From NCBI GenBank assembly GCA_003290165.1, contig QNQO01000601.1:310001-374000 (forward strand): a stretch of 64,000 bases of DNA, in the 5' to 3' direction. The translations under genes and the position numbers were made by a program. Origin of the DNA: Berberis thunbergii (lineage: Eukaryota > Streptophyta > Magnoliopsida > Ranunculales > Berberidaceae). Of the stretch, positions 49,635-62,995 are shown one piece after another. Within the stretch, counting starts at the first letter, position 1, and each line of letters begins with the position of its first letter. Below the pieces are notes generated by a model. The model worked only from the letters and a program-made list of their open reading frames with translations. It did not search any database and was not told the DNA's origin.

Positions 49635-51737
49635 AACCTTTTGCTAGTCCTCTAGCAAAGGACAACGAAAAGAAAGATATGAACAAAAAAAAAAAAATTT
49701 ATTCGTCCTAAACTTCTCAAAGAAATCAATGTCACTTTCACTAGTATGACTCGATTGCATTTACGAAATGCTACAATGCCTTGAACCTCTAGCATGACCC
49801 TAAAGGAGGAGTTTTGAGGGTTATCCAAGATGACACCCACAAACAAATTTTTTTATTTGATACAAAATTGATTTGTGCCCTATTTTTCTCAGAGAATACC
49901 CTTGTTATTCAACCACATAGAAGACAAGAGATATACGTAACTAATTACTAAAATACACATTACAAGTGAGCAACTTTGGAACAAGGTGTATGTGTCTGAA
50001 TAACCAACAAATGCAATTTTCGTGTCAAAGTAACGTACATCCTAATCCACCTTTGGAATAGACGTTTTGACTTCGAAACTCACTAGTTAATCTCTTTGAA
50101 ACGATCACTCTAAGTTTGAGTAAAATATTTTTTCTCTTGCATGTGAGGAAAAGAGTAAATGAAAAAATTCAAACTTCTCACATGCTCATAAGAATAAACG
50201 GACATAAACGAGAATAATAGTCTCATAGAAGGAATGTTGGTCACTTGCAAGAATGTCGAGTTACCCACCATAGCGCCTTCTCATCTATTCTCCACTTCTT
50301 ACCATAGGGTTAATTAGGACTTCTATAAAATAAAAATGAATCAAGTTTGATTTTGATTTTTTTTAATGTGGAATAGTGGGGTAGATGATAAGTAAAGAGA
50401 TGTTATTGAAAAGGTAGGTCTTCAAATAGCTTAATAGGGAACTCATCAATCATTTCCCTTAATTTTACTTTCTTGACAACCCTTTTTTTTAATCTGTTTC
50501 CTTCTTCAGAACCTTTCTTTTCACAACTTTTTTTTTCTCTGAAATACCTTGGACTTACTCTACTTTTTCTTCATAAAACTTCCTAACATTTTTCAGAAAC
50601 GTAAATGGGAAAGTGGGGTTTTTTTTATTTTATTTTATATATCAAATAACCCAAGACAAAAGCTCATATTGGTATTGGATGGAATGCTTAGCAAGATGGT
50701 TGTGAGAAGGTTAGATAGACAAGAGATGCCTAATTTACCTTATAAGATTTGGTAATGGTTATAAGTCTCAAATAGACTACAAGACTTATATTTCTCTTAA
50801 CTTGAAAAAAATGTTATCCTCAATGATCAATCAAAAAGAAGAATAATGAAACTTCACAACAAATTAATGTCCCATAAAATTTTAAGTCATCATATGACTC
50901 GGAGTTGTGTAAAAACTCTCTGAATAAAATGAAAGGTCTGATAGCTCACAAGGTTAAAGTCTCCACTCTTATTCCTCTAGATTCTTAGGAAGTTACTTTT
51001 GTATTTCAAACTATATCTGTAGTCATTGTGCAAAAATTAATTTGTTCTTGAATGCTCAAATACAATGTTTACTCTAGTAATAAACTCCCAACATCTTTTT
51101 GCCTTAATGTATTGAATTAAATAATCCAATCTCATCATAGCTAGGATACCACACCTTTTATTTATTTTTATTTATTTATTTATTTATTTATTTATTATTA
51201 TTATTATTATTATATTTATTATTATTATTATTATTATTTTAGAAAAAATATTTTCAAAAGAGGTATCAATTTTGATAAATCTTCCCACCCCAAAAAAATA
51301 GAACATTGTCTACAGTGTTAAACAAATGAAATGAAAAGTGAGAAATAAAAATTAGAACTTATTGCCTCAGGTGATTTGTTGAACATCTATACCATCCCTG
51401 CAATGAAAAAGACTGAGTTGGTGGGGGTGATGTATTATTAAAAATACATCACCTCAAACACGCATTGGCGCGCACACACACACACACACACATATAGTAT
51501 TATTAATTTTTTTTTTTTATGAATGAATGAATGAATGCATCAATAGACTAGGTTGCCTCCCAATAACGCTAAGTTTAAAGTCATTGGCCGGACGTAATGG
51601 GGATGGTGGATACCACCCCCAAACATGCTTAGTGGAGTAGGAACTTGTGGGCGTGACTAATCCTCATAATTATGATCAATCACATGAATGGTTTCCACTG
51701 ACCTTGTGGGAATTTCATGGTATGGCTTCAATTGTTG
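49635..51737. other. Element 3' interior, noncoding
   Basis: Between the polypurine tract and the integrase end; no envelope-like frame is recognised. It contains a TTTA/TTA microsatellite (51160-51239) and a CA repeat (51471-51491). Confidence 0.55.
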
Positions 51738-52674
51738 TCAATTTACTTGAAAGAGACTACCAATTGTAGGGTTTTCTACGGTGATGACACTGTAGTCTTT
51801 AACATCACGAACAATGAATGGACCGGACCAACAAGTTTTTAACTTACCTAGAAAGATGTGTAAGGCTTTCTGACCAAGATTGAACTCTTTTCTCGTGATG
51901 TTTTTGTCATATATCCACTTCATTTTATCTTTGTAGATCTTGGGTAAGTCATAAGCATCACACCTCAATTCTTCTAGCTCATCAGACTAAAGCTTCCGTT
52001 GTTGACTAGCCATATCGAGGTCAAAGTTTAGACTCTTTGTAGCCCAATAAGCTCTATGTTGGAGTTCGACAGGAAGTTGACAAGGTTTACCAAAGACCAA
52101 TCTATAGGGATACATCCCTAAAGGGGTTTTGAATGCAATTCGATATGCCCATAAGGCATCCAAAAGGCGTAAAGACTAATCTTTCCGATTTGGAATGATA
52201 GTCTTTTTTTGGATGTTCTTGATTTGACGATTTGAGAATTCAACTTGACCGCTCGTTCGAGGATGGTAGGAAAGGGTAACTTTGTGATTAACCTCATACT
52301 TTTTAACAAAATGCCCAAAGATGTGGCTACAGAAATGCTTTCCCCCCATCACTAATGATACTCTTGGGGATGCCAAATCTACTAAAGATGAATGAAACAA
52401 CAACTTTGTGATCATTGGTCTTAGTCTTAGTGGCAATGGCTTCTATTCATTTAGAAACATAATCTACTGCAAGAAGGATGTATTGATACCCTTGGGAGGA
52501 TGAAAACGGTCCCAAAAAATTGATGCTCTAAACATCAAAAACTTTAACCACTAGAATAGGATTTAGAGGCATCATGTGTCGACGAGTTATTCACTCAAGT
52601 TGTTGACATCGTGACAGACTTTACAATACTAATGGGTATCTCGAAAAAGGGTAGGCCAATAAAAACCTGATTGG
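51738..52674 (-). pseudogene. Integrase core and C-terminal remnant, duplicate copy
   Basis: The minus strand carries pieces of integrase core (VNHKVTLSYHPRTSGQVEFS, in which the [11 protein letters not shown] hallmark is recognisable; GIPKSI-like text near 52370) and the C-terminal region (DKNITRKEFNLGQKAL and WSGPFIVRDVKDY). It ends abruptly at 52674, where LTR sequence begins. This is the first unit of the large tandem duplication. Confidence 0.8.
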
Positions 52675-53735
52675 AGATGATATGATTCCAAAACAAAATA
52701 ATAACTTGTAACAAAAATGAATATAAAAAATTTCAAGGGTATGAGAATCACCCCATTCCAACATAATGATTGTAGAATATAATTTCAGTTTCTCCCAAAA
52801 TACTCAAATCACATGGTTTTTCAACTTCATGACTTGAGTTATGGGATTAAAGAAGTCAAAGTTTTTCATTTTCCTCAAACTTAAACCAAATCCATTATTT
52901 TATTTGTAAAACATTATTGAATTTTGATTATGTTTTTCATTGGAAAAATCCTAAAAGACATGGAAATAATTTATTCATTTAAATCAAAATCATTATCCAT
53001 TTAACAAATGAAGTCTTCTTTCAAAGTACTTTTTACAATTCTACTTTACCTCCTAAATTAAGGAAATACAATTTAACTATCATTATATCTTCATGAGGCT
53101 CAATCTTTTCCCTTTACAGGGGAAATCAACTCTCCATGAATAGTGAGAATAAACTAAAAGTTAAAGGAGAAAGAAAAAATAAATAAAACTTACTTCAATT
53201 AAAATGTTGGAAAGTAGTATATGCACTTCTCTACCAAGCAAAAATCTAAAGCCAAGAACTACAACAAAAAAAAAACTCTCTGGAACAAACTATCTTTTAT
53301 GAACTCCATTTATAGGGTTTTAATAGGTAAAAAGGGTTTGAGTAAAATAAAGAAACATGGTTGAGTGAAACAAGGAAACATGGTTGAGTGAAACAAGGAA
53401 ATATGTTGGAGTTGAATAAGGAAACATGTCTTGTAGATATTTTTTATGATAAAGTTAGCCATGCGGACGTCCAAGTCTTCATATTGATTTCCTCGAGATC
53501 CATAGTTGTTGATGCTTTGTGGGCTTGACTTCATGGGTCTTGGGATTGAAATTCTTTAGTCCTTATGGATGCATTTGAACTCCCATTTTGCCTTCTAGTT
53601 GTTGAATTTAGCCTTATTGTGCCACTTTATGCATGATTTGAAATTTGTATTTGAATTCCTACAAAATAAACAAAATACAAGTAATGAGATATTTTTATTG
53701 GATAATTGGACTTAACAATTGTATATTTAAATCAC
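52675..53735 (-). repeat. Partial LTR, second copy
   Basis: It matches 48503-49590 through AGATGATATGATTCC, ATCACCCCATTCCAA and CTCTCTACCAAGCA-like text, then ends after GTATATTTA. The LTR tail and polypurine tract are deleted and it jumps to sequence equivalent to about 50453. Confidence 0.8.
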
Positions 53736-54914
53736 TTCCTTTTATTTTCATTTCTTTACAACCCCCTTTTTATTTGTTTCCTTCTTCATAACCTCTTTTT
53801 TTCTTAACTTTTTTTTTCTCTGAAATACCTTTGACTTTGGATTTTCACTTTGTACTCCCTTTTTCTTTATAAAACTTCCTAAAAATTTTCAGAAACATAA
53901 ACGGGAAAGTGTTTTTTTTCCTATTATATATCTAATAACCCAAGACAAAGGCTCACATTGGTATTGGATGAAAGGTTTGGCAATATGGTTTTGAGAAGGT
54001 TCAGATGGATAAGAGATGCCTAATTTACATTATAAGATTTGGTAATGGTTATAAGTCTCAAATAGACTACAAGACCTATGTTTCTTTTAACTCGAAAAAA
54101 GATGCCATCCTCAGTGATCAAACAAAAAGAAGAATAATGTTACTTTACAACAAGTTAATGTCCAATAAAATTTTAACTCATCATATGACTTGGAGTTGTG
54201 TAAAAACTCTTTGAATAAAATGAAAGGTCTGATAGCTCACAAGGTTAAAGTCTCCACTATTATTCCTCTAGATTCTTAGGAAGTTACTTACTTCTATATT
54301 CCAAACTACATCTGTGGTCATTGTGCAAAAATGTATTTGTTCCTGAATGCTCAAATACAATGTTTACTCTAGTAATAAATTCCCAACATCTCTTTGCCTA
54401 AATTTAATGAATCAAGTAATTCAATCTCATTATAGCTAGAATACCACACTTTTTTTTAATAGAAAAAGATTTTCAAAAGAGGTATGAATTTTGATAAATC
54501 TCTCCACCCCCAAACAAATAAACATTGTCTCCAATGTCAAACAAATGAAATGAAAAGTGAGAAATAAAAATTAATACTTATTACCTCAGGTGATGTTGAA
54601 CATCTGTACTGTCCCCGCAATGAAAAGGAGTGAGTTGCTGGGGGTGATGTATTATTAAAAATACATCACTCCCAAACAAGGATTGGCGGTATTATTAAAT
54701 TTTATATTTTTATTTTTTATGAAGAATGAATGCATAAGCGGACTGGGCTGCATCCCAACAGCGCTAAGTTTAAAGTCATTGGCCGGACGTAATGGGGGTG
54801 GTGGATACCACCGCCAAACATGCGTAGTGGAGTAGGAATTTGTAGGCATGACTAATCCTCATAGTTAGGATCAATCAATTGAATGGTTTTCACTGACCTT
54901 ATGGGAAGTTCATG
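53736..54914. other. Element 3' interior, second copy, noncoding
   Basis: Diverged duplicate of about 50453-51737 without the long microsatellites. No gene is recognised. Confidence 0.6.
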
Positions 54915-56093
54915 CTATGGCTTCAGTCGCTGTCCATTTACTTGAAAGAGACTACCATTTGTAGGATTTTCTACGGTGTTGGCACCGTAGTCTTTAACAT
55001 CATGAACAATGAATGGACCATACCAACGAGTTTTTAACTTACCTGGAAAGAGGTGAAGTCGAGAGTTGTAGAGTAGGACTTTCTGACCAAGATGGAATTC
55101 TTTTCTCATGATGCTTTTGTCATGTATCCACTTCATTTTATCTTTATAGTTCATGGATAAGCCATAAGCATCATAACTCAATTCTTCTACCTCATCAAGC
55201 TGAAGCTTCCATTGTTGACCAACCATATTGAGGTCAAAGTTTAGACTCTTTGTAGCCCAATAAGCTCTATGTTGGTGGGTTCGACAAGAAGGTGACAAGG
55301 TTTACCAAAGACCAATCTATAGGGAGATGTCCCTAAAAGGGTTTTGAATGCAGTTCGATATGCTCATAAGGCATCCAAAAGGTGTAAAAACCAATCTTTC
55401 CGATTTGGATTGATAGTGTTTTCAAGGATGTTCTTGATTTGACGATTTGAGACTTCAACTTGACCGCTTGTTTGAGGATGGTAGAAAAGGGCAACTTCCT
55501 TATGAATGAAACAACATTTTTTTGATCATTGGTCTAAGTGGTAATGGCCTCTATCCATTTAGAAACGCAATCCACTGTAAGAAGGATGTATTGATACCCA
55601 TGGGAGGATGGAAATGGTCCCATAAAATCGATGCCCCAAACATCAAAAACTTCAACCACTAGAATAAGATTCAGAGGCATCATGTGTCGACGAGTTATTC
55701 GCCCAAGTTGTTGACATTAGTTAAAGGCTTTACAATACTCATGGGCATCTCGAAAAAGGGTAGGCCAATAAAACCTGATTGGTGAACCTTTTCCGCGATT
55801 TCATTATAACTGAAATGCCTACCACAAGCTTGATCATGACAAAAGTAGAGAATGCTCAACTGTTCAACTTTTGGAACACATATTCTGATAAGTTTGTCAT
55901 AGCAATATTTGTACAAATATGGCTCAACCCAAGAATAATACTTGACCCTAGACAAAAACTTGTCACGATCTAGCTTAGACCAGCGTGAAGGGAGTTCCTC
56001 AGTTGCTAAAAAATTGACAATGTCGGCATACCAAGGAAGTTCTTGTTCTACCAAGAGAAGTTGTTCATATGAGAAGTTCTCTTGCATGGGCAA
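54915..56093 (-). pseudogene. Integrase remnant (zinc-binding, core, C-terminus)
   Basis: The minus strand from 56093 reads SYEQLLLVEQELPWYADIVN, then the zinc-binding region with YFCHDQACGRHFS. A decayed catalytic core lies at about 55700-55300, and a C-terminal piece at 55298-54915 has [35 protein letters not shown] and WYGPFIVHDVKDYG. Stops break the core, so no integrase activity is expected. Confidence 0.8.
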
Positions 56094-56336
56094 GATACTA
56101 GTAGATGACTATGATGCTAGCCTAGACAAGTGGTCGACGACCGCATTTTCTGTACTTAACTTATCTTGTATTTCAAGATCAAATTCTTGAAGCAAAAGGA
56201 CCCATCAGATTAGATGAGGTTTGGTGTCCTTCTTATTGAGAAGGTATCTAAGGGTTGCATGGTCAGTGTACACAATGAAATTAGCTCCAATGAGATAGGT
56301 ACGAAATTTATCTAATGCATAAACAATGGCTAACAT

Positions 56337-57092
56337 CTATTTCTCCGTGGTCGAGTAATTGAGTTGAGCTTTATTCAGAGTTTTGCTAGCATAGCAGATG
56401 ACATGAGGAAGTTTGTTAACTTTCAGACCCAAAACTGCACTTGCACCGTAGTCAGAGGCATCACACATAATCTCAAAAAGTAGCGCCCAGTCAGGAGCTC
56501 GGATGATAGGAGCTGAGACTAGTTCAGATTTATGATGCAGAAATGTAGATATGCACTTGTAGTAAAAAAAAAGAACATCTTTGGCTAAGAGATGGCTCAA
56601 GGGGCATGCAATCTTCGAGAAATCTTTAATGAAGCGGCGATAAAATCCAGCATGCCCTAAGAAAGATCGCACATCTTTAACAAATTTTGCAATCAGAAGA
56701 GATGAAATGACATCAATCTTAGCTATATCCACTTCAATGCTTTTTGGAAAGACAACGTGCCCAAGAACAATGCCCTACTTCACCATGAAGTAACACTTTT
56801 TCCAATTTAGAACAAAACATTTTTCTTTGCCACGCTCTAAGACAAGTAATGGATGATGTAGGCATTTGTCAAAAGATGAGCTGAATACTGAAAAATTATC
56901 CATAAATACCTCAAGAAAGTTTTCCACCATATCACTAAATATGCTAGACATGCATATTTGAAATGTCGCGAGTGCGTTGCACAACCCAAAAGGCATGCAT
57001 TGATAAGCATAGGTATCAAAAGGACAAATGAATGTGGTTTTATCTTGATCTTCCTGTGCAATAATACTTGACCCTAGGAAAAAACTTGCCAC
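56337..57092 (-). pseudogene. RT and RNase H remnant, inner duplicate unit
   Basis: The minus strand shows PFDTYAYQCMPFGLCNALAT and FLEVFMDNFSVF, in which the catalytic YxDD-type pair has become MDN. It continues with VKDVRSFLGHAGFYRRFIKD and RNase H-like [18 protein letters not shown]. It is a duplicate of 57571-58099. Confidence 0.82.
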
Positions 57093-58880
57093 GATCTGGC
57101 TTAGACCAGTGTGAAGGGAGTTCTTCAGTTGCTAAAAATTTGACAATGTCGACATACCAAGAGAAGTTGTTTATCTGGGAAGTCCTCTCTAATAGGCACG
57201 ATACTAGTAGATGACTGTGATGTTAGCAAACAAGCGATCGACGACCGCATTTTCTGTACCTGACTTATCTCATATTTCAATATCAAATTCTTGAAGCGAC
57301 CTATCGGATCAGACGAGGTTTGGTGTCCTTCTTATTGAGAAGGTATCTAAGGGCTGCATGGTTTGTGTAGACAATGACTTTAGCTCCAATGAAATAGGAA
57401 CGATATTTATCTAATGCATAATTAATGGCTAACATCTCTTTCTCCGTGGTCGAGTAATTCAGTTGAGCCTCATTAGAGTTTTGCTAGCATAGTAGATGAC
57501 ATGAGGAAGTTTGTTAACTTTCTGACCCAAAACTGCACCTACAGCGTAGTCAGAGGCATCGCACATAATCTCAAAAGGTATCCCCAATGAGAAGCTCGGA
57601 TGGTAGGAGCTGAGAATAGTTCAGATTTAAGATGCAGAAAGGACGTGCAATCTTCGAGAAATTTAGAATGAAGCGACAATAAAATCTTTCATGCCCTAAG
57701 AAAGATCGCACATCTTTAACAGATTTAGGAATCGGAAGAGATGAAATGACATCAATCTTAGCTTTGTCCACTTCAATGCCTTTTGGAGAGACAATGTGCC
57801 TAAGAACAATGCCCTACTTCACCATGAATTTACATTTTCCCCAATTTAGAACAAAACATTTTTCTTCGCAATGATCTAAGACAAGTGAGAGGTGATGTAG
57901 GCATTGGTCAAAGATGAGCTGAATACTGAAAAATCATCCAAAAAGATCTCAAGAAAGTTTTCCACCATATCACTGAATATGCTAGACATGCATCTTTGAA
58001 ATGTCACGGGTGCGTTGCATAGCCCAAAAGACATGCGGCGATAAGCGTAGGTACCAAAAGGACAAGTGAATGTGGTTTTCTCTCGATCTTCCTGTGCAAT
58101 AGGGATTTGATTGTATCCAGAATATCGATCCAATAAACAATAGAAAGGATGACCCACTAGCCTCTCAAACATCTGATCAATAAAATGAAGGGGAAAACGA
58201 TATTTCTAAGTATTAGAGTTCAACTTACGATAATCAATGCAAACTCTCCATCTGTTTTTCACTCTTTGTGGCACAAGTTCATTGTTCTCATTTTGGACTA
58301 CTGTAACTCCTGATTTCTTAGGAACCACATAAACTGGGCTAACCCATTGGCTATCAAAGATAACATAGATGATGTTTGCATCTAGGAGTTTCAACACTTC
58401 TTATTTTACGACATCTTTCAAAATGTGATTTAGACGTCATTAGGAATCTTTGAAGGTTTTAGTTTCATCTTCCAAATAAATATGATGTTCACGGACAATA
58501 GGGTAAACACCCTTAATGTCATGAATATTCCAAGCAATGGCTGACTTATGAGCTCTAAGGACTTCCATTAACTTGTTACTATGTTCTTCAGTGAGATTTG
58601 AGGCAATAATCATAGGATAACTCTCCTCAGGACCGAGAAATGCATATCTCAATTCATTTGGTAAAGGCTTAAGTTCTAGTGATTTCTGAGTGTTTGTGGA
58701 TGAGTCACTTTCTTGTGATTGTTCTATGAAGGAAAAAGAGGAATACAACTCTTCCTCATATTGATAAAGTGATAATGGCTCAGATTCTGGTATATGCATT
58801 ATGGACACATTATCCAACTTGTTGTTGACCTCTTTAATAGCCTCGTCCATATCTAGGTTCATACCAAAATGTAGAGACAA
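57062..58880 (-). pseudogene. RT region of the gypsy element
   Basis: The minus strand from 58880 gives the pre-RT linker, then RT text: VSPVYVVPKKSGVTVV, RWRVCIDYRKLNSNT (58206-58397), LLDRYSGYNQIPIAQEDREK, FGLCNAPVTFQRCMS and FLEIFLDDFSVF (57876-58172), which keeps the catalytic DD pair. Further left is a degenerate RNase H and integrase-start duplicate (57771-57062). Frames are separated by stops. Confidence 0.85.
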
Positions 58881-58942
58881 TGAAGCAATACGTCATCTAG
58901 TGACGATTGAGCCATAGACTCAAAATATCAAATCATACACAC

Positions 58943-59381
58943 TTATTCTTCTTCCTCAATCATATCGAGATCATCTCTCATTTGCAAGGCCTTAAAAATA
59001 TTCAATTCAGCTTTAAGGTTCCCAAAGAAATTAGACATGCTACTGTTTCTACAGTTGATGTTGGCCTTTGTAGTTGCTAAGAAGGGTCGACCTAAGATGA
59101 CATGAATTTGATTATTTGGACTCGGGCCAGTGTCTAGGAAAATCAACTTGATAATAAAAATTTGCAACTTGGACAATCACATCCAGAACTATTCCTCTAG
59201 GGTATCGTTTTAACTCATCTGCTAGCTTAAGAACTACCTTTTTTGGTTGCATCTCCTTCAACCCAAATTCTAAATATATATGATAAGGTAAGAGATTCAC
59301 ACTCATTCCTAAGTCGATCAAGGCACAACTTTCCAAGTCTTTCCCAATGAAACATGGTACAGTAGGGGTTCCTAGATCCAT
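58943..59381 (-). pseudogene. Aspartic protease region
   Basis: MDLGTPTVPCFIGK, then CALIDLGMSVNLLPYHIY with the DLG active-site-like triplet typical of Athila proteases, LKLADELKRYPRG, and after a frame change a VILGRPFLATTKANINC flap-like motif. It would cleave the polyprotein in an active element. Confidence 0.8.
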
Positions 59382-59770
59382 TTACTTAATAACTCTAGTT
59401 TGTTGGATAAGCGATGTGGCATCGCTTGCAAGGCATGCAGTTTCAGGTACTTCCGTTTATCATTTTTTAATACACATGTCCTTGAAATTTTTTGAATGGA
59501 TTGAAACTTGTTGGATAGCAGACAAAAAAGGGATGTTGATGTGTACTCCTTTAAAAATCTCTAGTATTTCTTAAATTGCTTCTCTTTTTGTTACGTAAAA
59601 GGCCTTTGGGAAAAGGTGCCTTTAGTATATACTTTCTTGGATCTACGGGAAATTGAGAGGGTGAGTTTAAACATGTTTGAAGAACCTTTAGCGTTCTCAA
59701 TTGGTTTAGGAACGCTCTATTTGGAAATCACATAAGTTGTCTTGGGCTGTTCTATGTCATTATCAATTGC

Positions 59771-61113
59771 TCAGCTAGAACGAAGGGTGGTGACAACTTT
59801 AACTTCTCCATGTGATTCAACACTACTTCCAATTTCATTGACATGGGCTTGGGGAACACTTTTTGGATTAGGGATGGGTTGGCTAGGGAATGTTTCTTTT
59901 TCCCTTCCCACAGTCAAATGTTGCAACTGTTGTTGAAGCTGGTGGATGGCTTGGGAATTAGAAGCTTTGGTTGCCATTAATTGGAGCATCACATCATCCA
60001 ATGATGGTTTTGGAGGTAGTAAAGGAGTAGTATATTGAGTTTGAGGTACCAAGTCTCGGGAGTTGCTAAGTTCAGGTTGACCATAAGAGTTATGAGGGAC
60101 AGATACCATAGAAAGGTTCACAGGCTTATTTTGCTGGTATGAAATGGGTCCTCCTTGTGGTGGATATTGATTTTATTGCCACTAGTTAAATTGAGGTCCA
60201 TATTGAACCTGTCTGGGATAGGTGCGTGTGTTGCGGGCTTGTCCACTAGATTGCTCAGGGTGTTGAAACTCAGGAGGATTCTCTGAACTTCGTGGTTGTT
60301 CATAAAATTCACCACCATTGGAAAGGTTAAAGTGATGTTGATTTGCAAATGTGTATGTTTGACCGAATGTGTTAATTTCCTTAGCAAAGTCCTTGAAGAA
60401 GATTTTGATGTCTGGTTCGGGATCTTTATTTGGTACAAATAGACGTGATTTTCTAGAAGAACTAGGTTTCAAGTTTCTATGGGCAGTCTGTTGTCGAGAA
60501 TAATCAGTAAGTTCACTTAGAAAGGTATAAGTATCAATACCAGTTTATGCATGAATTTCCCTTGATGCATGGATTCGATCATATTTCTAAATTCGACAAT
60601 CAATCCGTTATAGAAACTCTGCACTAGCACTCATTTTTCAAAGCCATGATGGGGGCACTTGATGAGTAAATCTTGGAAACGGTCCCATGCTTCATAAAAA
60701 CGTTCATCATGTGTTTGAGTAAACTCCTCAAACTCTTTTCTAATTTCTATGGTCTTTCTCATGGGGAAATACTTCGCTAGAAACTTTCTAACTAAATCCT
60801 CCCATGATTTGGTAGAATTGGCAAGGAGGGAATTTAGCCATGGGGTGGCCCAATCCTCATGAGAGAAAGGAAACAAACGAAGCTTAACATTTTCCTCATC
60901 TATGTTTTGGTTGTTAAAAGTACTATAAACTTCAAGAAACTTTCCAAGTTGGACATATGGGCTTTCTCGATCGTTCCCATGAAACTTTGGTAACATATTA
61001 ATAATAGTTGGTCGGATTTCAAATTGAGCTGTCGTGATAGGGGGCAGCTTAATGCATCTGTGCACATTAGCAGCAAGGGGAACATTGTATTCCAAAATTT
61101 GATGTTCTGCCAT
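59771..61113 (-). pseudogene. gag region
   Basis: The first piece (61113-60631, 160 residues) reads LPKFHGNDRESPYVQLGKFL, VKLRLFPFSHEDWATPWLNS and FYEAWDRFQDLLIKCPHHGF, the classic retrotransposon gag signature. Later pieces (60472-59771) are Q/N/P-rich, with HQLQQQLQHLTVGREK near the end. No intact zinc knuckle was seen. Confidence 0.85.
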
Positions 61114-61172
61114 TTCAATGTTGATTTGAGAGTGAGGGGAGGTAGGTGGAGATAAGTGTGGTGAAAAGGCAA

Positions 61173-62884
61173 AGAGTGGATTAGAGTCTAGAAAAATTTT
61201 GGGTAAGAACCAAGCTTTTGTTGGGTTGTTCCCAAACGTTCATAAAAGGAAAAAAATGATATGGAAAGATTACAGTGACAAAACATAAGATCGAGTATAC
61301 CTAGACGATTGCTAAGAAGACATAGACAAACAACAATTACTTCTGAACCACACAAATGCCAAATCTAAGCAAACAACGTTTTAAGGGGATTTTATCTAGT
61401 AAATCTGTGAGGGACAAAATTGATTGAAACCAGCGGGCGTCATGCTGTTATCTATTATTGCCTGATTAGATACGTGCTAACGGATGATCCTAAAAGCTTG
61501 TATCCAACAGTACAAAGTCCAAAATCAGGAGGTCGGAGTTACGCTTACAAGAAGCCGTATTATTGCAAAAGTGACAGAAGATCACGTGGTCTAATTAAGA
61601 ATTGTACTTGTGTTACCGTTCTGTAGATCAATTGATATGAGAATGATGCGTGTCAAATACATATTTAGGGTGTGTGTTCCTAGCCAAAACTATAAGTTGC
61701 ACCACGTCCTTCTGCGGTCCGCAAGTTACTAGTGACTCAGCGTACCGGGTGAGTTATCCATGTGGCAGCGGCATCCCGGAGTTCATTGAATGATTCAACC
61801 CAACGTCACGTTTAGCTTTGGTTAAAAAAAAATTTAGCAGATTAACCTTGGTCTTAGTTGTCCTATGAACACCGCTCTAGTTGGCTCTAATCTTAGTTGA
61901 TTTTATTATGTGCCTTGGTTTCATACAGCTTGAGTGATGAAACCCACCAGTTTAAAAAATAGGGCTAGGTTTGCCCTCTATGTTTATGGTAGTTTATTAT
62001 TGTAAGCAACCACGCAATTCTTTAAGATGTAGAAACATAAACAAACACTAAGCAATGTCCAATCGATTTTCACTCAGCACCCAAGCCACTAAAACAATGT
62101 GTCTGAAAGAGATACTTACTAACTTGTGAGCTCAGATACAAGGTCTCCACCGTGGGAGTAGAGATAAGTGTTATTTCAGAGCAATTGCTCCTAGGTTCAA
62201 GCAATTGCTCTCTCCCCCGCAACACCACTGGCTGTCTACTACAAAAAAAGTTAGCCATTTCCAAATAACAATTTTTTTTAATTTTATTTCTTACTTCGAT
62301 TGTTATCTAAATAAATAAACACACAATCAAACAATTACAGATGCAAAGATGTTTAATGGTCTTGGTCAAGAAGTCATAATTTTTTTTTTTTTTTTTTTTT
62401 TTGAAAGTGAATTATTTCAAACCTAAAGCTAACAATTAACCTAATGCTAAAATAATACCTAACTATTACAAGTTGCGCTCGGCCATTCAAGGCATATTAA
62501 AAAAATATATTAAAGAATAAACTTTTTTCTTTACTAGAAACTACAAATATATAAATAAATAAAATCTTCAGGCAAATCTTAGGCATTTCCGCAACTTTGT
62601 TACCCATTTTTCTAAACGAATTTGTTCAACAGGCAATCGACCTCAAAAAAAATTACAGAAATTTAGGGGAGTGACAAGAAATTTGCTGTAAAATTTTCAC
62701 GTTAAACAGATACTGTTTGAGTCGTCTGCTGCTGTGTTGTTTTCGTTATATGCTGAAAATTAACCAAAAAACATATAAATATGAGAAAAAATTAAATTAA
62801 AGGAAAAAATTAAAGAAATTAAAAATGTTCTCTATTGTCTCCAAAGTTTTATCTTCGATAATGTCTTCCTTCACCAAGTGACGT
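61173..62884. other. Long 5' leader between PBS and gag
   Basis: No gene. It includes a short inverted phrase around AGCAATTGCTC (near 62180 and 62198) and a poly(T) run at about 62381-62402. Confidence 0.5.
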
Positions 62885-62897
62885 GCAACGGCGCCAT
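62885..62897 (-). other. Primer-binding site
   Basis: The plus strand reads GCAACGGCGCCAT, so the element strand has ATGGCGCCGTTGC directly after the LTR end. This TGGCGCC type agrees with Ty3/gypsy. Confidence 0.8.
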
Positions 62898-62898
62898 T

Positions 62899-62995
62899 TG
62901 ATTGATGCCAAAAACCGACATTAATGTCGTTGCATGATTTTCGACATCAATCAAAGAAATATTTATCTTTTTGCTTATTTTTTCCTTCTACCTAC
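62899..62995 (-). repeat. 5' LTR, first 97 bp before a nested insertion
   Basis: It starts TGATTGATGCCAAAAACC and matches the 3' LTR start at 48284 until CTACCTAC, where a hAT element begins. The rest of the LTR is presumably beyond the window. Confidence 0.75.

Larger units (their letters stand above)
48284..62995 (-). mobile_element. Ty3/gypsy retrotransposon (Athila-like), antisense, rearranged
   Basis: Reading leftwards from 62995: 5' LTR (interrupted), primer-binding site, gag, protease, RT, RNase H, integrase, polypurine tract, 3' LTR (48284-49620). The RT-before-integrase order defines Ty3/gypsy. Protease text with DLG in place of DTG/DSG, a long spacer and long LTRs suggest the Athila type. 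The domain frames are all broken. Two tandem duplications are present: 48503-52674 repeated as 52675-55782, and 55935-57061 repeated as 57062-58099. Confidence 0.85.

Noticed and set aside
48503..53735. Two separate gypsy insertions, one nested in the other
   Set aside because: The second LTR is partial, has no TG...CA ends or target duplication, and joins exactly where the duplicated integrase stops; tandem duplication explains it better.
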